Assembly: GCA_031763025.1 (NCBI GenBank)
Contig: JASSKH010000040.1
Span: 186,001-250,000 of the forward strand
Origin: Macrocystis pyrifera
Taxonomy: Eukaryota > Sar > Phaeophyceae > Laminariales > Laminariaceae
Direction of reading: 5' to 3'
Length of the DNA stretch: 64,000 nt
Made by a program: the position numbers and the translations under genes. This document shows, piece by piece, positions 1-10,737 of the stretch (positions are counted from its first letter, which is position 1; each line of letters begins with the position of its first letter). The notes below the pieces were generated by a model, which saw nothing but the letters and a program-made list of their open reading frames with translations, did no database searches and was not told the DNA's origin.

Positions 1-853
1 GATATTGCGGCAGCATTAGCAGCAGCAGCAGCAGCAGCAGAAGCAGCTACAGCATTAGCAGCAGCAGAAGCTGCAACGAATCGCCGCAGCGTTGGCAACA
101 GCAGCAGCAGCAGCAGCAGCATAGCAACGATATGAAAATAATGAAGGAAAAAAGCATGTACCCTGGTATGCCGCCATCGCAAAACCTACGGAATTGACGA
201 TCCGAAAATATGTACGCTTCCAGCATGATGCACGGCAACAACGCAGCAGCACTACATACAGCAGCAGCAATTGCACAGGAGCAGCAGGTGTACAGCACGG
301 CAACAACGCAGCAGCACTACAGCAGCAGCGAGTGCACAGGAGAAGCAGGTGCACAGCAGCAGCAGCACTCATGGCGTGGCGCTGACAGCAGCAGCAGCAG
401 CAGCGGCAGCCGAAAACGAGCAAAATGAGTACGTGGGGTCACCAAAACATGTACACACAGAAATCGTGTGCATGCACCGAAAATGCACCACAGTAGCAGC
501 AGCACTCACGTCGTTCGGTGCAGCGGTGACGGCGACAGCTGAATCCTCCATTCCTTCGTTCACGACCCGCAAACAGTTGTGCGTGTGCGCGTTCGCGTGC
601 GTGTGTAAGAGGAGCCGACGCAACGCACGAAGGGGAAAGAACGAGCATGGATGAGTCAAAAAAAAAAAAAAAAAAAACGCTTTGACGTAGGTTTGTATGC
701 AGAAAGGCAATTGAAAACCCCCGAAAAACGTACTGGCAACATACAGCATGCACAATAGACATAAGACAACCACCACTGTCAGCAGTCTCGAGGGAGTACG
801 AGACAGTCCCTTCCTTGATCGGGCGAGCACAGAACTCGCAGTCGGTTGCCCAG

Positions 854-1147
854 TCAGGATGATCCCGCCACCACGCACGTGAGATCCTTGCAGGTGGCGA
901 AGCCCACGTTTTTGCCACCAGGCGCCGAGTTCTTGACCCAGTGCTGGTCCGTGCACTGGTCGCAAACAACAGCCGGCACCAGGTCGGTCTTTGTCGTTGC
1001 CGCTCTCTTGCCAGAGGGCGAGGACCACGCGCCTCTCGACGAGGGGGAGGTGAGCTTAGGGGGCGTGGAGAAGGGAGAGGCGGGGGTTGCAGCACCAGCA
1101 GGTTCGCCACCGACAGCAGCAGCTTGGCCGCCGACAGCTGCACCCAT
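854..1147 (-). CDS. Unknown CxxC protein exon, unit copy 1
   Basis: The frame starts at an ATG at 1147 (Ala/Gly-rich lead, MGAAVGGQAAAV) and reads through a Ser/Pro-rich linker into VVCDQC and, about 24 residues on, ATCKDLTC, then stops at 854. One base over, an adjacent frame continues with DCEFCARPIKEG and HAVCC. The paired CxxC motifs suggest a zinc-binding protein whose second half lies in another exon or beyond a frameshift. No family is recognised. The same one-base offset is present in all three copies, so a short intron or an ancestral frameshift is more likely than a sequencing error. Confidence 0.3.
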   Translation of the reverse strand: MGAAVGGQAAAVGGEPAGAATPASPFSTPPKLTSPSSRGAWSSPSGKRAATTKTDLVPAVVCDQCTDQHWVKNSAPGGKNVGFATCKDLTCVVAGSS

Positions 1148-1668
1148 CTATGCCGTTCGTCTAAGGCGAGACGCCTCTTTTAGGCGCCGTGCGAAGAGCT
1201 GTCTATTGGTTGGCAGTTTGCGGAAGAAGAAAGAAGAAAAGGTTGTTTGGCTGTTTGGCGAAGAAGAAAGAAGAAAGGTTGTTTGGCTATTCGGCTGTTT
1301 CAAAGAAGGAAGAAAGGTTGTTTGGCTGTTCGGCTGTTTCAAAGAAGAAGGGCTGTTTGCGAAGAGCTGTCTATCAGGCGGTCTGTCTGCCAAGAGCTAG
1401 CAAGTGACAACGAACCCAAAAATCGTAATTATAGTTGTATTTACAAGGCTTTCCTTCGGAGTGGGTATTCCGTCGTTTCGTGTACATATAACTGCAATTA
1501 ATTGGCGACATAGCCCAAAGCCAACCAAACTAAATGTATTTGTGTAAAAAAAAACGATGAAGGATGTAATGATAGCGTTTATTTATGAATGTAATGTGAA
1601 ACGTAAGATCGGGTGACGCAAGAGTAAGAATGACACTCGTCTAATAATAATAAGAATAACATATTTCA

Positions 1669-2196
1669 TCAGTGTGGGGAGAGGGTGGAGCAGTGCTTGG
1701 CATGTGGATGATATACAACATACAGGCTGTTGTTTAAAAGAAGGTTTGGGACAGGAGAGAAAGCAGCAGTGCCGGCAACGACAACGGTTATGGAAATGTT
1801 GTATAGTTGCTGGGCGGCCGCGATTTCGATGTAGCCAGCATAGGAGTTTGGATGAGACATGATATATACATGTAAATAGTCTTCCAGGATGCTGCAGTAA
1901 CGAGGCGGGAGGCCCAGAATGTGGATGGATCTGTTCGCTGTTGAACCCGCTGGATATGTGTAGGAAGAAATAATCGTGATTTTGGGAAATGTGGGAAACA
2001 ATTTGTTTCCTTTCGTTCGTCCTAGATGGCGACAATCTGTTTGGTGTACTGCTTCGGAATTCCGCGAAGCCCTGGAGCAGGCGAAATGGAAGGGAGTCTT
2101 TTTGCGCTTGATGATGATGTCTCCGTCTTTGATGGTGGAGTCCGTCAGGCGGCAGTTGTAGCACTTGCCACGGACCTGGTCGAAGTAAACATATAG
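1669..2196 (-). CDS. OTU-like cysteine protease C-terminal region with CxxC zinc-finger-like part (unit copy 1, partial)
   Basis: The minus-strand frame is open for about 176 codons from the poly(G) edge to a stop at 1669. No convincing ATG is seen, so an upstream exon is likely. The first third has a CxxC (KCYNC) followed about 25 residues later by FHFAC, spaced like a zinc-binding finger (PARP-type fingers are a loose analogy). The second part ends YAGYIEIAAAQQLY, a beta hairpin, then YVVYHPHAKHCSTL. This resembles the end of OTU deubiquitinase domains, where the catalytic His lies in an H-(Y/N)-(N/D)S-type motif. The catalytic Cys half of OTU is not visible. A minus-strand AATAAA-like signal lies near 1580. 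The frame is shared with copy 2, but copy 1 ends earlier through an indel. Function is inferred from motif shape only. Confidence 0.4.
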   Translation of the reverse strand, partial: LYVYFDQVRGKCYNCRLTDSTIKDGDIIIKRKKTPFHFACSRASRNSEAVHQTDCRHLGRTKGNKLFPTFPKITIISSYTYPAGSTANRSIHILGLPPRYCSILEDYLHVYIMSHPNSYAGYIEIAAAQQLYNISITVVVAGTAAFSPVPNLLLNNSLYVVYHPHAKHCSTLSPH

Positions 2197-2285
2197 GGTG
2201 CGCGGGGCGGGGGAGTGGCGTGCAGGGAATGGGGGGGGAGGGGGAAGAAGGGGGGGGGGGGGGGGGGGGGGCAGTGTTCATTATT

Positions 2286-2647
2286 TGTACTACTCTACAG
2301 CGGCACAACAGCAGCACGTAATCGCTTGCTATACGACGGCAGCAGCAGCAGCAGAAGCAGCAAGTACGTAATTTCATTGACGATACAGAAATATGTAGAC
2401 ACACAAGTGTAGTACAGTACTCACACAAATCACGTCCAGCATGATGTACGGCAACAACGCAGCAGCACCACACAAAAAAATCATTGACGACACAGAAATA
2501 TGTACACACGCACAAGTTTAAGAGTAATAGACACATAAATCATGTCCAGCATGATGTACGGCAACAACGCAGCAGCGCCACAAAACGACCAGGAAACACA
2601 ATTATCCGAGTACATACAAACATTCAGTGAATATTGCGGCAGCACTA

Positions 2648-2692
<45 letters not shown>

Positions 2693-3022
2693 GCAACGGA
2701 TCGCCACAGCGTTGGCAGCAGCAGCATAGCAACGATATGAAAAGAAGGGAGAAAAAAAGTATGTACCCCGAGGCCGTCCGAAAAGTTTTTTTGGTACCTC
2801 ACTATAGACCCACCTCCGCATGCTGTACGGCAACAACGCAGCAGCAGCATAGCAAAATACGAGAAAAAAAAAGTAGTACGTACGCAAAATGCAGGAGCAA
2901 AACGACCCTAATATATTTTTTTTTTGTATCAAAAAAAACCATTTGGGTAGAAAAATGGCCAATAATAAAAACAATAATCCGCGTTGGCAGCAGCAGCATA
3001 GCAACGATATGAAAATAAGGAA
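2286..3022. repeat. CAG-rich minisatellite block, copy 1
   Basis: Imperfect repeats of about 90-130 bp, each containing TTGACGATACAGAAATATGT, an ACACAAGT stretch, a CAGCATGATGTACGGCAACA core and a run of CAG. They recur at 2380-2470, 2485-2580 and 2790-2850, and in the other unit copies (4845-5310, 8460-8760, 9300-9790). Long apparent ORFs here (poly-Ala, Gln, Ser, Cys or Leu by frame) exist in every frame and look like triplet artefacts. Confidence 0.7.
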
Positions 3023-3740
3023 GAAAAAATCAAGGTGTGTTCGGTACGGTACGGGTACGCTCGGTACCGGTATGGACATGGTACCGAACGTACCGAAATT
3101 CTCGGTAAGGGTATGGACATGGTACCGAACGTACCGAAATTCTCGGTACCGGTATGGGCATCGTACCGAACATACCGAGCTTCTCGGTATCGGTACGGTG
3201 TATCATACCGATACCGCCGGTAAGGGTACGGACATCGTGCCGAACGTACCGAAGTTTTCGGTAGGGTATAGAACTCCAGACCGAACGTACCGAAATTGTC
3301 GGTACGATTTAGAACTCCATACCGAACGTACCGAAATTCTCGGTACGGTATAGACCTCCATACCGGTACCGTACCGCAGATACCAGCGGTATTTGTCAAA
3401 CCGAGCGTCGCTCCACAGCAGTACCATGGTATTGCCCATCAAGAATGTGTGTGTCTGCGACAGTTTTTTTTTTTTTTGTTTGTTTTGTCATCACATTCAT
3501 TTCCAGAGTTCGATGGGCGCCTTACCACACCGGGGTATTATTTGTCTTGCCTGAACGTCTAAACCGTGGTCACACAGAAGGCTCCTCTCCCTGAGGCCCC
3601 CACTCCCATCCTCCTGCGGTACTGACTGAAATTTTTATTGCGAGAAGAGCTCCAGCCACCTCTTTCCCACTGTGTACACACGCTTGCGCGCTATCCACCG
3701 GCAAGACACGACAACGAGAGAAAAAAAAAACTCATAACAT

Positions 3741-4056
3741 GAGAAAAAAGGCGCTGTCGCTGGGATTCGAACCCCTGAACTTGCCTGCTACAGAAGGTTA
3801 CGCGGATACCAACTAGACCACCGGGGCGACCGGCTCAGTCAGTGCGACAAAATTAAAGTTATAGATTATGATCATGATTGTACGAAGGCAGCAACACCGC
3901 TTCTCCCCATTGAAAATCGAAGGCAGGAGAGAACAGCAGAATCAAAACGTTGTCAATTGATAAGAAGCTTCAGCATTCTTTCTACGCGCGCGAGTCAAAC
4001 GATAACAACAAACCATGCTATGTGTGTGGCGGTACTGTACCGGCACCGGGTTGTCC
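3741..4056. mobile_element. 316-bp insertion nested in H1, carrying a tRNA-like SINE head
   Basis: H2 lacks this segment: its reverse complement reads CTCATAACTTCCCG where H1 reads CTCATAAC, insert, TAACTTCCCG. A 4-bp TAAC direct duplication therefore flanks it (3737-3740 and 4057-4060). It contains a minus-strand tRNA-like head near the left end and no ORF of note. The class is unclear because 4-bp duplications with a tRNA-like head do not point to a single mechanism. Confidence 0.75.
3757..3831 (-). repeat. tRNA-derived SINE head (A and B box)
   Basis: On the minus strand the sequence reads like a tRNA, with an A-box-like TGGTCTAGTTGG and a perfect B-box-like GGTTCGAATCC about 40 bp apart. 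Acceptor arms do not pair properly and there is no clear anticodon stem, so it is taken as a SINE promoter rather than a working tRNA gene. Confidence 0.6.
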
Positions 4057-4518
4057 CGAGCCTAACTTCCCGATTAGCCCGGGATCGGTACTCTCGGTAG
4101 GGTATAAGCTCGGTATCGGTACGTTGTGTCATACCGATACCGCCGGTACGATATGGACATGGTACCGAACGTACCGAGGTTCTCGGTAAGGGTATGGACA
4201 TGGTACCGAACGTACCGAAATTCTCGGTACCGGTATGGGCATCGTACCGAACATACCGAGCTTCTCGGTATCGGTACGGTGTATCATACCGATACCGCCG
4301 GTAAGGGTACGGACATCGTGCCGAACGTACCGAAATGTTCGGTAGGGTATAGAACTCCAGACCGAACGTACCGAAATTGTCGGTACGGTATAGAACTCCA
4401 GACCAAACGTACCGAATCCTCTCGGTACAGGTATACCGGCGGTATTTTACCGCCGGTAGGCCTCGGTAGTACCGTACCGAACACACCCTTGGAAAAAAAA
4501 TGTATGTACCTGCTCAGG

Positions 4519-4801
4519 TCGTTACTCTACAGTCAGTGGTTCATCCGTTATCGTGGATATTGACTCTTGTACTAAAAGTGGCCGCAGATCTCCGTAGATC
4601 TGATGATAGTTGAGGCGGGGAATTACCAGCCTCCATCACCAAGTAATTGCTGATGACTACTATGTGAGATGACTTGCGTCATGCTTCATGATCACTTCTG
4701 CTCGGCTGACCGTGCCGAGCCTCACCTATACCTGGCGTGTCCTCCACGCTACACCTTACCGAAAGAGAAGCTTGCTGCAGACCCAGGTCGAACCTGAGAT
4801 A
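4519..4801. mobile_element. LTR-like fragment inserted in the CAG unit
   Basis: Absent from the sister site at 9300-9310, where GTATTTACC joins directly to CTGGTATGCCGCAATCGC. It contains CCTGGCGTGTCC-CACGCTACAC and GTCGAACCTGAG, which match the ends of the gypsy-type LTRs at 11622 and 56170. It also contains ACCTTACCGAAAGAGAAGC, which recurs inside the small LTR element at 55726. CTCAGGTCG near the left and CGAACCTGAG near the right are inverted. Probably a solo LTR or remnant of a related family; exact ends are uncertain. Confidence 0.45.
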
Positions 4802-5185
4802 CACCCATCTAGCATATGCCGCAATCGCAAAACCTACGGAATTTCATTGACAATACCGAAATATGCACACACACAAGTGCAGCATGATATACGGCAACAA
4901 CGCAGCAGCACCACAGCAGCAGCATAGCAACGATATGTATGAAAATAACGAAGCCAAAAACGAGAAATTGCAGTACGTACGCAAAATGCAGGAGCAAAAC
5001 GACGAAAAAAAAAAAATTCACGTATTAAAAGGAACCATTTGAGTACAAAAACGACCAAGAAAGACAGTAATCCGAGTACATACGTACGAACATTAAGTGG
5101 ATATTGCGGCAGCATTAGCAGCAGCAGCAGCAGAAGCAGCCACAGCATTAGCAGCAGCAGAAGCTGCAACGAATCGCCGCAGCGT

Positions 5186-5223
<38 letters not shown>

Positions 5224-5310
5224 CAACGATATGAAAGTAAGGAAGGAAAAAAGCATGTACCCTGGTATGCCGCCATCGCAAAACCTACGGAATTGACGAT
5301 CCGAAAATAT

Positions 5311-6439
5311 CAAGGGTGTGTTCGGTACGGTACTACCGAGGCCTACCGGCGGTAAAATACCGCCGGTATACCTGTACCGAGAGGATTCGGTACGTTCGGT
5401 CTGGAGTTCTATACCGTACCGACAATTTCGGTACGTTCGGTCTGGAGTTCTATACCCTACCGAACATTTCGGTACGTTCGGCACGATGTCCGTACCCTTA
5501 CCGGCGGTATCGGTATGATACACCGTACCGATACCGAGAAGCTCGGTATGTTCGGTACGATGCCCATACCGGTACCGAGAATTTCGGTACGTTCGGTACC
5601 ATGTCCATACCCTTACCGAGAACCTCGGTACGTTCGGTACCATGTCCATATCGTACCGGCGGTATCGGTATGACACAACGTACCGATACCGAGCTTATAC
5701 CCTACCGAGAGTACCGATCCCGGGCTAATCGGGAAGTTATGAGTTTTTTCTCTCGTTGTCGTGTCTTGCCGGTGGATAGCGCGCAAGCGTGTGTACACAG
5801 TGGGAAAGAGGTGGCTGAAACTCTTCTCGCAATAAAAATTTCAGTCAGTACCGCAGGAGGATGGGAGTGGGGGCCTCAGGGAGAGGAGCCTTCTGTGTGA
5901 CCACGGTTTAGACGTTCAGGCAAGACAAATAATACCCGGTGTGGTAAGGCGCCCATCGAACTCTGGAAATGAATGTGATGACAAAACAAAAAAAAAAAAA
6001 AAAAACTGTCGCAGACACACACATTCTTGATGGGCAATACCATGGTACTGCTGTGGAGCGACGCTCGGTTTGACAAATACCGCTGGTATCTGCGGTACGG
6101 TACCGGTATGGAGGTCTATACCGTACCGAGAATTTCGGTACGTTCGGTATGGAGTTCTAAATCGTACCGACAATTTCGGTACGTTCGGTCTGGAGTTCTA
6201 TACCCTACCGAACATTTCGGTACGTTCGGCACGATGTCCGTACCCTTACCGGCGGTATCGGTATGATACACCGTACCGATACCGAGAAGCTCGGTATGTT
6301 CGGTACGATGCCCATACCGGTACCGAGAATTTCGGTACGTTCGGTACCATGTCCATACCCTTACCGAGAATTTCGGTACGTTCGGTACCATGTCCATACC
6401 GGTACCGAGCGTACCCGTACCGTACCGAACACACCCTTG
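5311..6439. mobile_element. hAT-type non-autonomous element, TACCG family, copy H2
   Basis: 1129 bp, beginning CAAGGGTGTGTTCGG and ending CCGAACACACCCTTG, flanked by a perfect 8-bp duplication GAAAATAT (5303-5310 and 6440-6447). The same site without the insertion is present in unit copies 1 (204-211) and 3 (9784-9791), each with a single GAAAATAT. Subterminal CGGTAC/TACCG repeats fill 5330-5740 and 6060-6430. The middle 5740-6060 is unique, with no transposase. Apparent Tyr/Arg/Thr-rich ORFs through the repeats are artefacts. Confidence 0.93.
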
Positions 6440-7055
6440 GAAAATATGTACGCTTCCAGCATGATGCACGCGGAACAACGCAGCAGCACTACATACAGCA
6501 GCAGCAATTGCACAGGAGCAGCAAGTGCACAGCACGGCAACAACGCATCAGCACTACAGCAGCAGCGAGTGCACAGGAGAAGCACGTGCACAGCAGCAGC
6601 AGCACTCACGACGTGGCGCTGACAGCAGCAGCAGCAGCAGCAGCGGCAGCCGAAAACGAGCAAAAAATGAGTACGTGGGGTCACCAAAAAAACATGTACA
6701 CACAGAAATCGTGTGCATGCACCGAAAATGCACCACAGTAGCAGCAGCACTCACGTCGTTCGGTGCAGCGGTGACGGCGACAGCTGAATCCTCCGTTCCT
6801 TCGTTCACGTCCCGCAAACAGTTGTGCATGTGCGCGTTCGCGTGCACTGTGTGTAAGAGGAGCCGACGAAATAAATAAACGCTTTGACGTAGGATTGTAT
6901 GCAAAAAGGCAATTGAAAACCCCCAAAAAACGTACTGGCAACATACAGCATGCACAATAGACGTAAAACACTCACCACTGTCAGCAGTCTCGAGGGAGTA
7001 CGAGACAGTCCCTTCCTTGATCGGGCGAGCACAGAACTCGCAGTCGGATGCCCTG

Positions 7056-7349
7056 TCAGGATGATCCCGCCACCACGCACATGAGATCCTTGCTGGTGGC
7101 GAAGGCCACGTTTTTGCCACCAGGCGCGGAGTTCTTGACCAAGTAAGTGCTGGTCCGTGCACTGGTCGCAAACAACAGCCGGCACCAGGTCGGTCTTTGT
7201 CGTTGCCGCTCTCTTGCCAGAGGGCGAGGACCACGCGCCTCTCGACGAGGGGGAGGTGTGCTTAGGGGGCGTGGAGAAGGGAGAGGCGGGGGTTGCAGCA
7301 CCAGCAGGTTCGCCACCGACAGCAGCAGCTTGGCCGCCGACAGCTGCAC
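7056..7349 (-). pseudogene. CxxC protein exon, unit copy 2 (4-bp insertion)
   Basis: Counterpart of the 854-1147 frame. A 4-bp insertion near 7140 (AAGTAAGTGC against CCAGTGC in copy 1) shifts the frame, so the Ala/Gly-rich start and the CDQC motif no longer lie in the same frame as the downstream KDLMC part. One Cys of the second motif is also replaced (ATSK instead of ATCK). The CEFC segment survives in the neighbouring frame. It is read as a decayed copy. Confidence 0.3.
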
Positions 7350-7747
7350 CTATCTATGCCGTTCGTCTAAGGCGAGACGCCTCTTTTTTTAGGCGCCGTG
7401 CGAAGAGCTATTGGTTGGCAGTTTGCGGAGGAAGCAAGAAGAAAAGGTTGTTTGGCTGTTTGGCGAAGAAGAAAGAAGAAAGGTTGTTTGGCTGTTCGGC
7501 TGTTTCAAAGAAGAAGGGCTGTTTGCGAAGAGCTGTCTATCAGTCGGTCTGTCTGCCAAGAGCTAGCAAGTGACAACGACCTCAAAAATCGTAATTATAG
7601 TTGTATTTACAAGGCTCTCCTTCGGAGTGGGTATTCCGTCGTTTCGTGTACATATAACTGCAATGAATTGGCGACATAGCCCAAAGCCAACCAAACTATT
7701 AATAAATGTATTTGTGTAAGAAACGGTGAAGGATGTAATAATCGCGT

Positions 7748-8356
7748 TTATTTATGAATGTAATGTGAAACGTAAGATCGGGTGACGCAAGAGTAAGAAT
7801 GACATTCGTCTAATAATAAGAATAACATATTTTCATCAGTGGGGGAGAGAGTGGAGTAGTGCTTGGCATGTGGAAGATATACAACATACAGGCTGTTGTT
7901 TAAAGGAAGGTTTGGGACAGGAGAGAAAGCAGCAGTGCCGGCAACGACAACGGTTATGGAAATGTTGTATAGTTGCTGGGCGGCCGCGATTTCGATGTAG
8001 CCAGCATAGGAGTTTGGATGAGACATGATATGTAAATAGTCTTCCAGGATGCTGTAGTAACGAGGCGGGAGGCCCAGAATGTGGATGGATCTGTTCGCTG
8101 TTGAACCCGTTGGATATGTGTAGGAAGAAATAATCGTGATTTTGGGAAATGTGGGAAACAATTTGTTTCCTTTCGTTCGTCCTGGATGGCGACAATCTGC
8201 TTGGCGTACTGCTTTGGAATTCCGCGAAGCCCTGGAGCAGGCGAAATGGAAGGGAGTCTTTTTGCGCTTGATGATGATGTCTCCGTCTTTGATGGTGGAG
8301 TCCGTCAGGCGGCAGTTGTAGCACTTGTCACGGACCTGGTCGAAGTAAACATATAG
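7748..8356 (-). CDS. OTU-like/CxxC protein (unit copy 2, partial)
   Basis: This is the sister copy of the frame at 1669-2196, with the same order: CYNC finger, FHFAC, basic linker, then the OTU-like segment ending LPHAKHYSTLSP. It extends 24 residues further than copy 1 before its stop because it lacks the copy 1 indel. Substitutions between copies (for example TYPA/TYPT, RYC/RYY, KHC/KHY) keep the frame open, which favours real coding history. Upstream, the poly(G) tract and a 2-base difference break the correspondence, so the start is unknown. The catalytic cysteine half of an OTU domain was not found. It could equally be the protein of a mobile element, since some retroelements carry OTU domains. 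Confidence 0.42.
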   Translation of the reverse strand, partial: LYVYFDQVRDKCYNCRLTDSTIKDGDIIIKRKKTPFHFACSRASRNSKAVRQADCRHPGRTKGNKLFPTFPKITIISSYTYPTGSTANRSIHILGLPPRYYSILEDYLHIMSHPNSYAGYIEIAAAQQLYNISITVVVAGTAAFSPVPNLPLNNSLYVVYLPHAKHYSTLSPTDENMLFLLLDECHSYSCVTRSYVSHYIHK

Positions 8357-9013
8357 GGTGCGCGGGGCGGGAGTGGCGTGCAGGGAATGGCGGGGGAGGG
8401 GGAAGGGGGGGGGGGGGGGGGGCAGAGTTCATTATTTGTACTACTCTACAGCGGCATAACAGCAGTACGTAATCGCTTGCTATACAACGGCAGCAGCAGC
8501 AGCAGCAGCAGAAGCAGCAAGTACGTAATTTCATTGACGATACAGAAATATGTAGACACACAAGTGTAGTACAGTACACACACAAATCACGTCCAGCATG
8601 ATGTACGGCAACAACGCAGCAGCACCAAAAAAAAAAATCATTGACGATACAGAAATATGTACACACGCGCAAGTTTAAGTGTAATAGACACACAAATCAT
8701 GTCCAGCATGATGTACGGCAACAACGCAGCAGCGCCACAAAACGACCAGGAAACACAATTATCCGAGTACATACAAACATTCAGTGAATATCGCGGCAGC
8801 ACTAAAAGCAGAGCAGCAGCAGCAGCAGCAGTAGCAGCAGCAGCAGAAGCAGCAACGGATCGCCACAGCGTTGGCAGCAGCAGCATAGCATCGATATGAA
8901 AAGAAGGGAGAAAAAAAGTATGTACCCCGAGGCCGTCCGAAAAGTATTTTTGGTACCTCACTATAGACCCACCTCCGCATGCTGTACGGCAACAACGCAG
9001 CAGCAGCATATTA

Positions 9014-9118
9014 TTACGGGGGTCCATAGTTAACGGGACCAAATTTTGTTCGTAAAAATGGGCAAATATATAGGTTTTTATGTACATCATAGGTCCTGTT
9101 CACTATGGACCCCCGTAA
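9014..9118. mobile_element. 105-bp MITE (TTACGGGGG family), copy 1
   Basis: Ends are TTACGGGGGTCCATAGT and its near-perfect inverse, flanked by TA. The homologous position in unit copy 1 (2846-2860, GCAGCATAGCAAAATAC) has no insertion, so this is a filled/empty pair. TA duplication plus a short palindromic body suggests a Tc1/mariner-type non-autonomous element. Two other copies of the same 105-bp length are at 11386 and 53723. Confidence 0.85.
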
Positions 9119-10443
9119 TAGCAACAATACGAAATACGAGAAAAAGTAGTACGTACGCAAAATGCAGGAGCAAAACGACGAAAAATATTTTTTTTACGTA
9201 TCAAAAAAACCATTTGGGTACAAAAATGGCCAATAAAAACAATGATCCGCGTTGGCAGCAGCAGCATAGCAACGATATGAAAATCAGGGAAAAAAGTATT
9301 TACCCTGGTATGCCGCAATCGCAAAACCTACGGAATTTCATTGACGATACCGAAATATGTACACACACAAGTGCAGCATGATGTACGGCAACAACGCAGC
9401 AGCAGCACCACAGCAGCAGCATAGCAACGATATATATGAAAATAACCAAGCCAAAAACGAGAAATTGCAGTACGTACGCAAAATGCAGGAGCAAAACGAC
9501 AAAAATATTTCACGTATCAAACGGAACCATTGGGTACAAAAACGACCAAGAAAAACAGTAATCCGAGTACATACGAACATTAAGTGGATATTGCGGCAGC
9601 ATTAGCAGCAGCAGCAGCAGAAGCAGCCACAGCATTAGCAGCAGCAGAAGCTGCAACGAATCGCCGCAGCGTTGGCAGCGTTGGCAGCAGCAGCAGCAGC
9701 AGCATAGCAACGACATGAAAATAAGGGAAAAAAGCATGTACCCTGGTATGCCGCCATCGCAAAACCTACGGAATTGACGATCCGAAAATATGTACGCTTC
9801 CAGCATGATGCACGGCAACAACGCAGCAGCACTACATACAGCAGCAGCAATTGCACAGGAGCAGCAGGTGCACAGCACGGCAACAACGCAGCAGCACTAC
9901 AGCAGCAGCGAGTGCACAGGAGAAGCAGGTGCACAGCAGCAGCAGCACTCATGGCGTGGCGCTGACAGCAGCAGCAGCAGCAGCGGCAGCCGAAAACGAG
10001 CAAAAAATGAGTACGTGGGGTCACCAAAACATGTACACACAGAAATCGTGTGCATGCACCGAAAATGCACCACAGTAGCAGCAGCACTCACGTCGTTCGG
10101 TGCAGCGGTGACGGCGACAGCTGAATCCTCCGTTCCTTCGTTCACGTCTCGCAAACAGTTGTGCGTGTGCGCGTTCGCGTGCACTGTGTGTAAGAGGAGC
10201 CGACGCAACGCACGAAGGGGAAAGAACGAGCATGGATGAGTCAAAAAAAAAAAAAAAAAAAAAACGCTTTGACGTAGGATTGTATGCAAAAAGGCAATTG
10301 AAAACCCCCAAAAAACGTACTGGCAACATACAGCATGCACAATAGACATAAGACACTCACCACTGTCAGCAGTCTCGAGGGAGTACGAGACAGTCCCTTC
10401 CTTGATCGGGCGAGCACAGAACTCGCAGTCGGTTGCCCAGTCA

Positions 10444-10737
10444 GGATGATCCCCCCACCACGCACGTGAGATCCTTGCAGGTGGCGAAGCCCACGTTTTT
10501 GCCACCAGGTGCGGAGTTCTTGACCAAGTGCTGGTCCGTGCACTGGTCGCAAACAACAGCCGGCACCAGGTCGGTCTTCGTCGTTGCCGCTCTCTTGCCA
10601 GAGGGCGAGGACCACGCGCCTCTCGACGAGGGGGAGGTGAGCTTAGGGGGCGTGGAGAAGGGAGAGGCGGGGGTTGCAGCACCAGCAGGTTCGCCACCGA
10701 CAGCAGCAGCAGCTTGGCCGCCGACAGCTGCACCTAT
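10444..10737 (-). CDS. CxxC protein exon, unit copy 3
   Basis: Third copy of the CxxC frame. It carries one extra GCA triplet near 10705 relative to copy 1, which keeps the frame (one more Ala). As in the other copies, the CEFC/HAVCC part is offset by one base. The unit is truncated at 10993, so the OTU-like frame that lies upstream in copies 1 and 2 is missing here. Confidence 0.28.

Larger units (their letters stand above)
3031..4491. mobile_element. hAT-type non-autonomous element, TACCG family, copy H1
   Basis: Terminal inverted repeats begin CAAGGTGTGTTCGGTACGG on the left and end with the reverse complement (CCGAACACACCCTTG) on the right. Flanks are GAAAAAAT (3023-3030) and GAAAAAAAAT from 4492, an 8-bp duplication with A-tract slippage. 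Both subterminal zones (3050-3410 and 4075-4480) are packed with CGGTAC/GTACCG motifs spaced 10-40 bp. The centre holds no transposase. An 8-bp duplication and CA-starting ends are the hAT signature, so movement would need a transposase in trans. A 316-bp insertion sits at 3741-4056. H1 is the same element as H2 in opposite orientation. Confidence 0.85.

Noticed and set aside
3757..3831. Functional tRNA gene
   Set aside because: B box is good, but acceptor and anticodon stems do not pair; it lies in a mobile insertion.
3035..6434. ORFs rich in YRTYRNSRYRYG or SVRSVPCPYPYR
   Set aside because: Translations of CGGTAC/TACCG subterminal repeats of hAT elements, on both strands.
3031..6439. A single large inverted duplication event
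   Set aside because: Each arm has its own 8-bp target duplication, so two insertions explain it better.
1..10700. Many ORFs of poly-Cys, poly-Leu, poly-Ala, poly-Ser or poly-Gln through CAG tracts
   Set aside because: They are open in all six frames because CAG/CTG repeats lack stops; frames are not conserved between unit copies.
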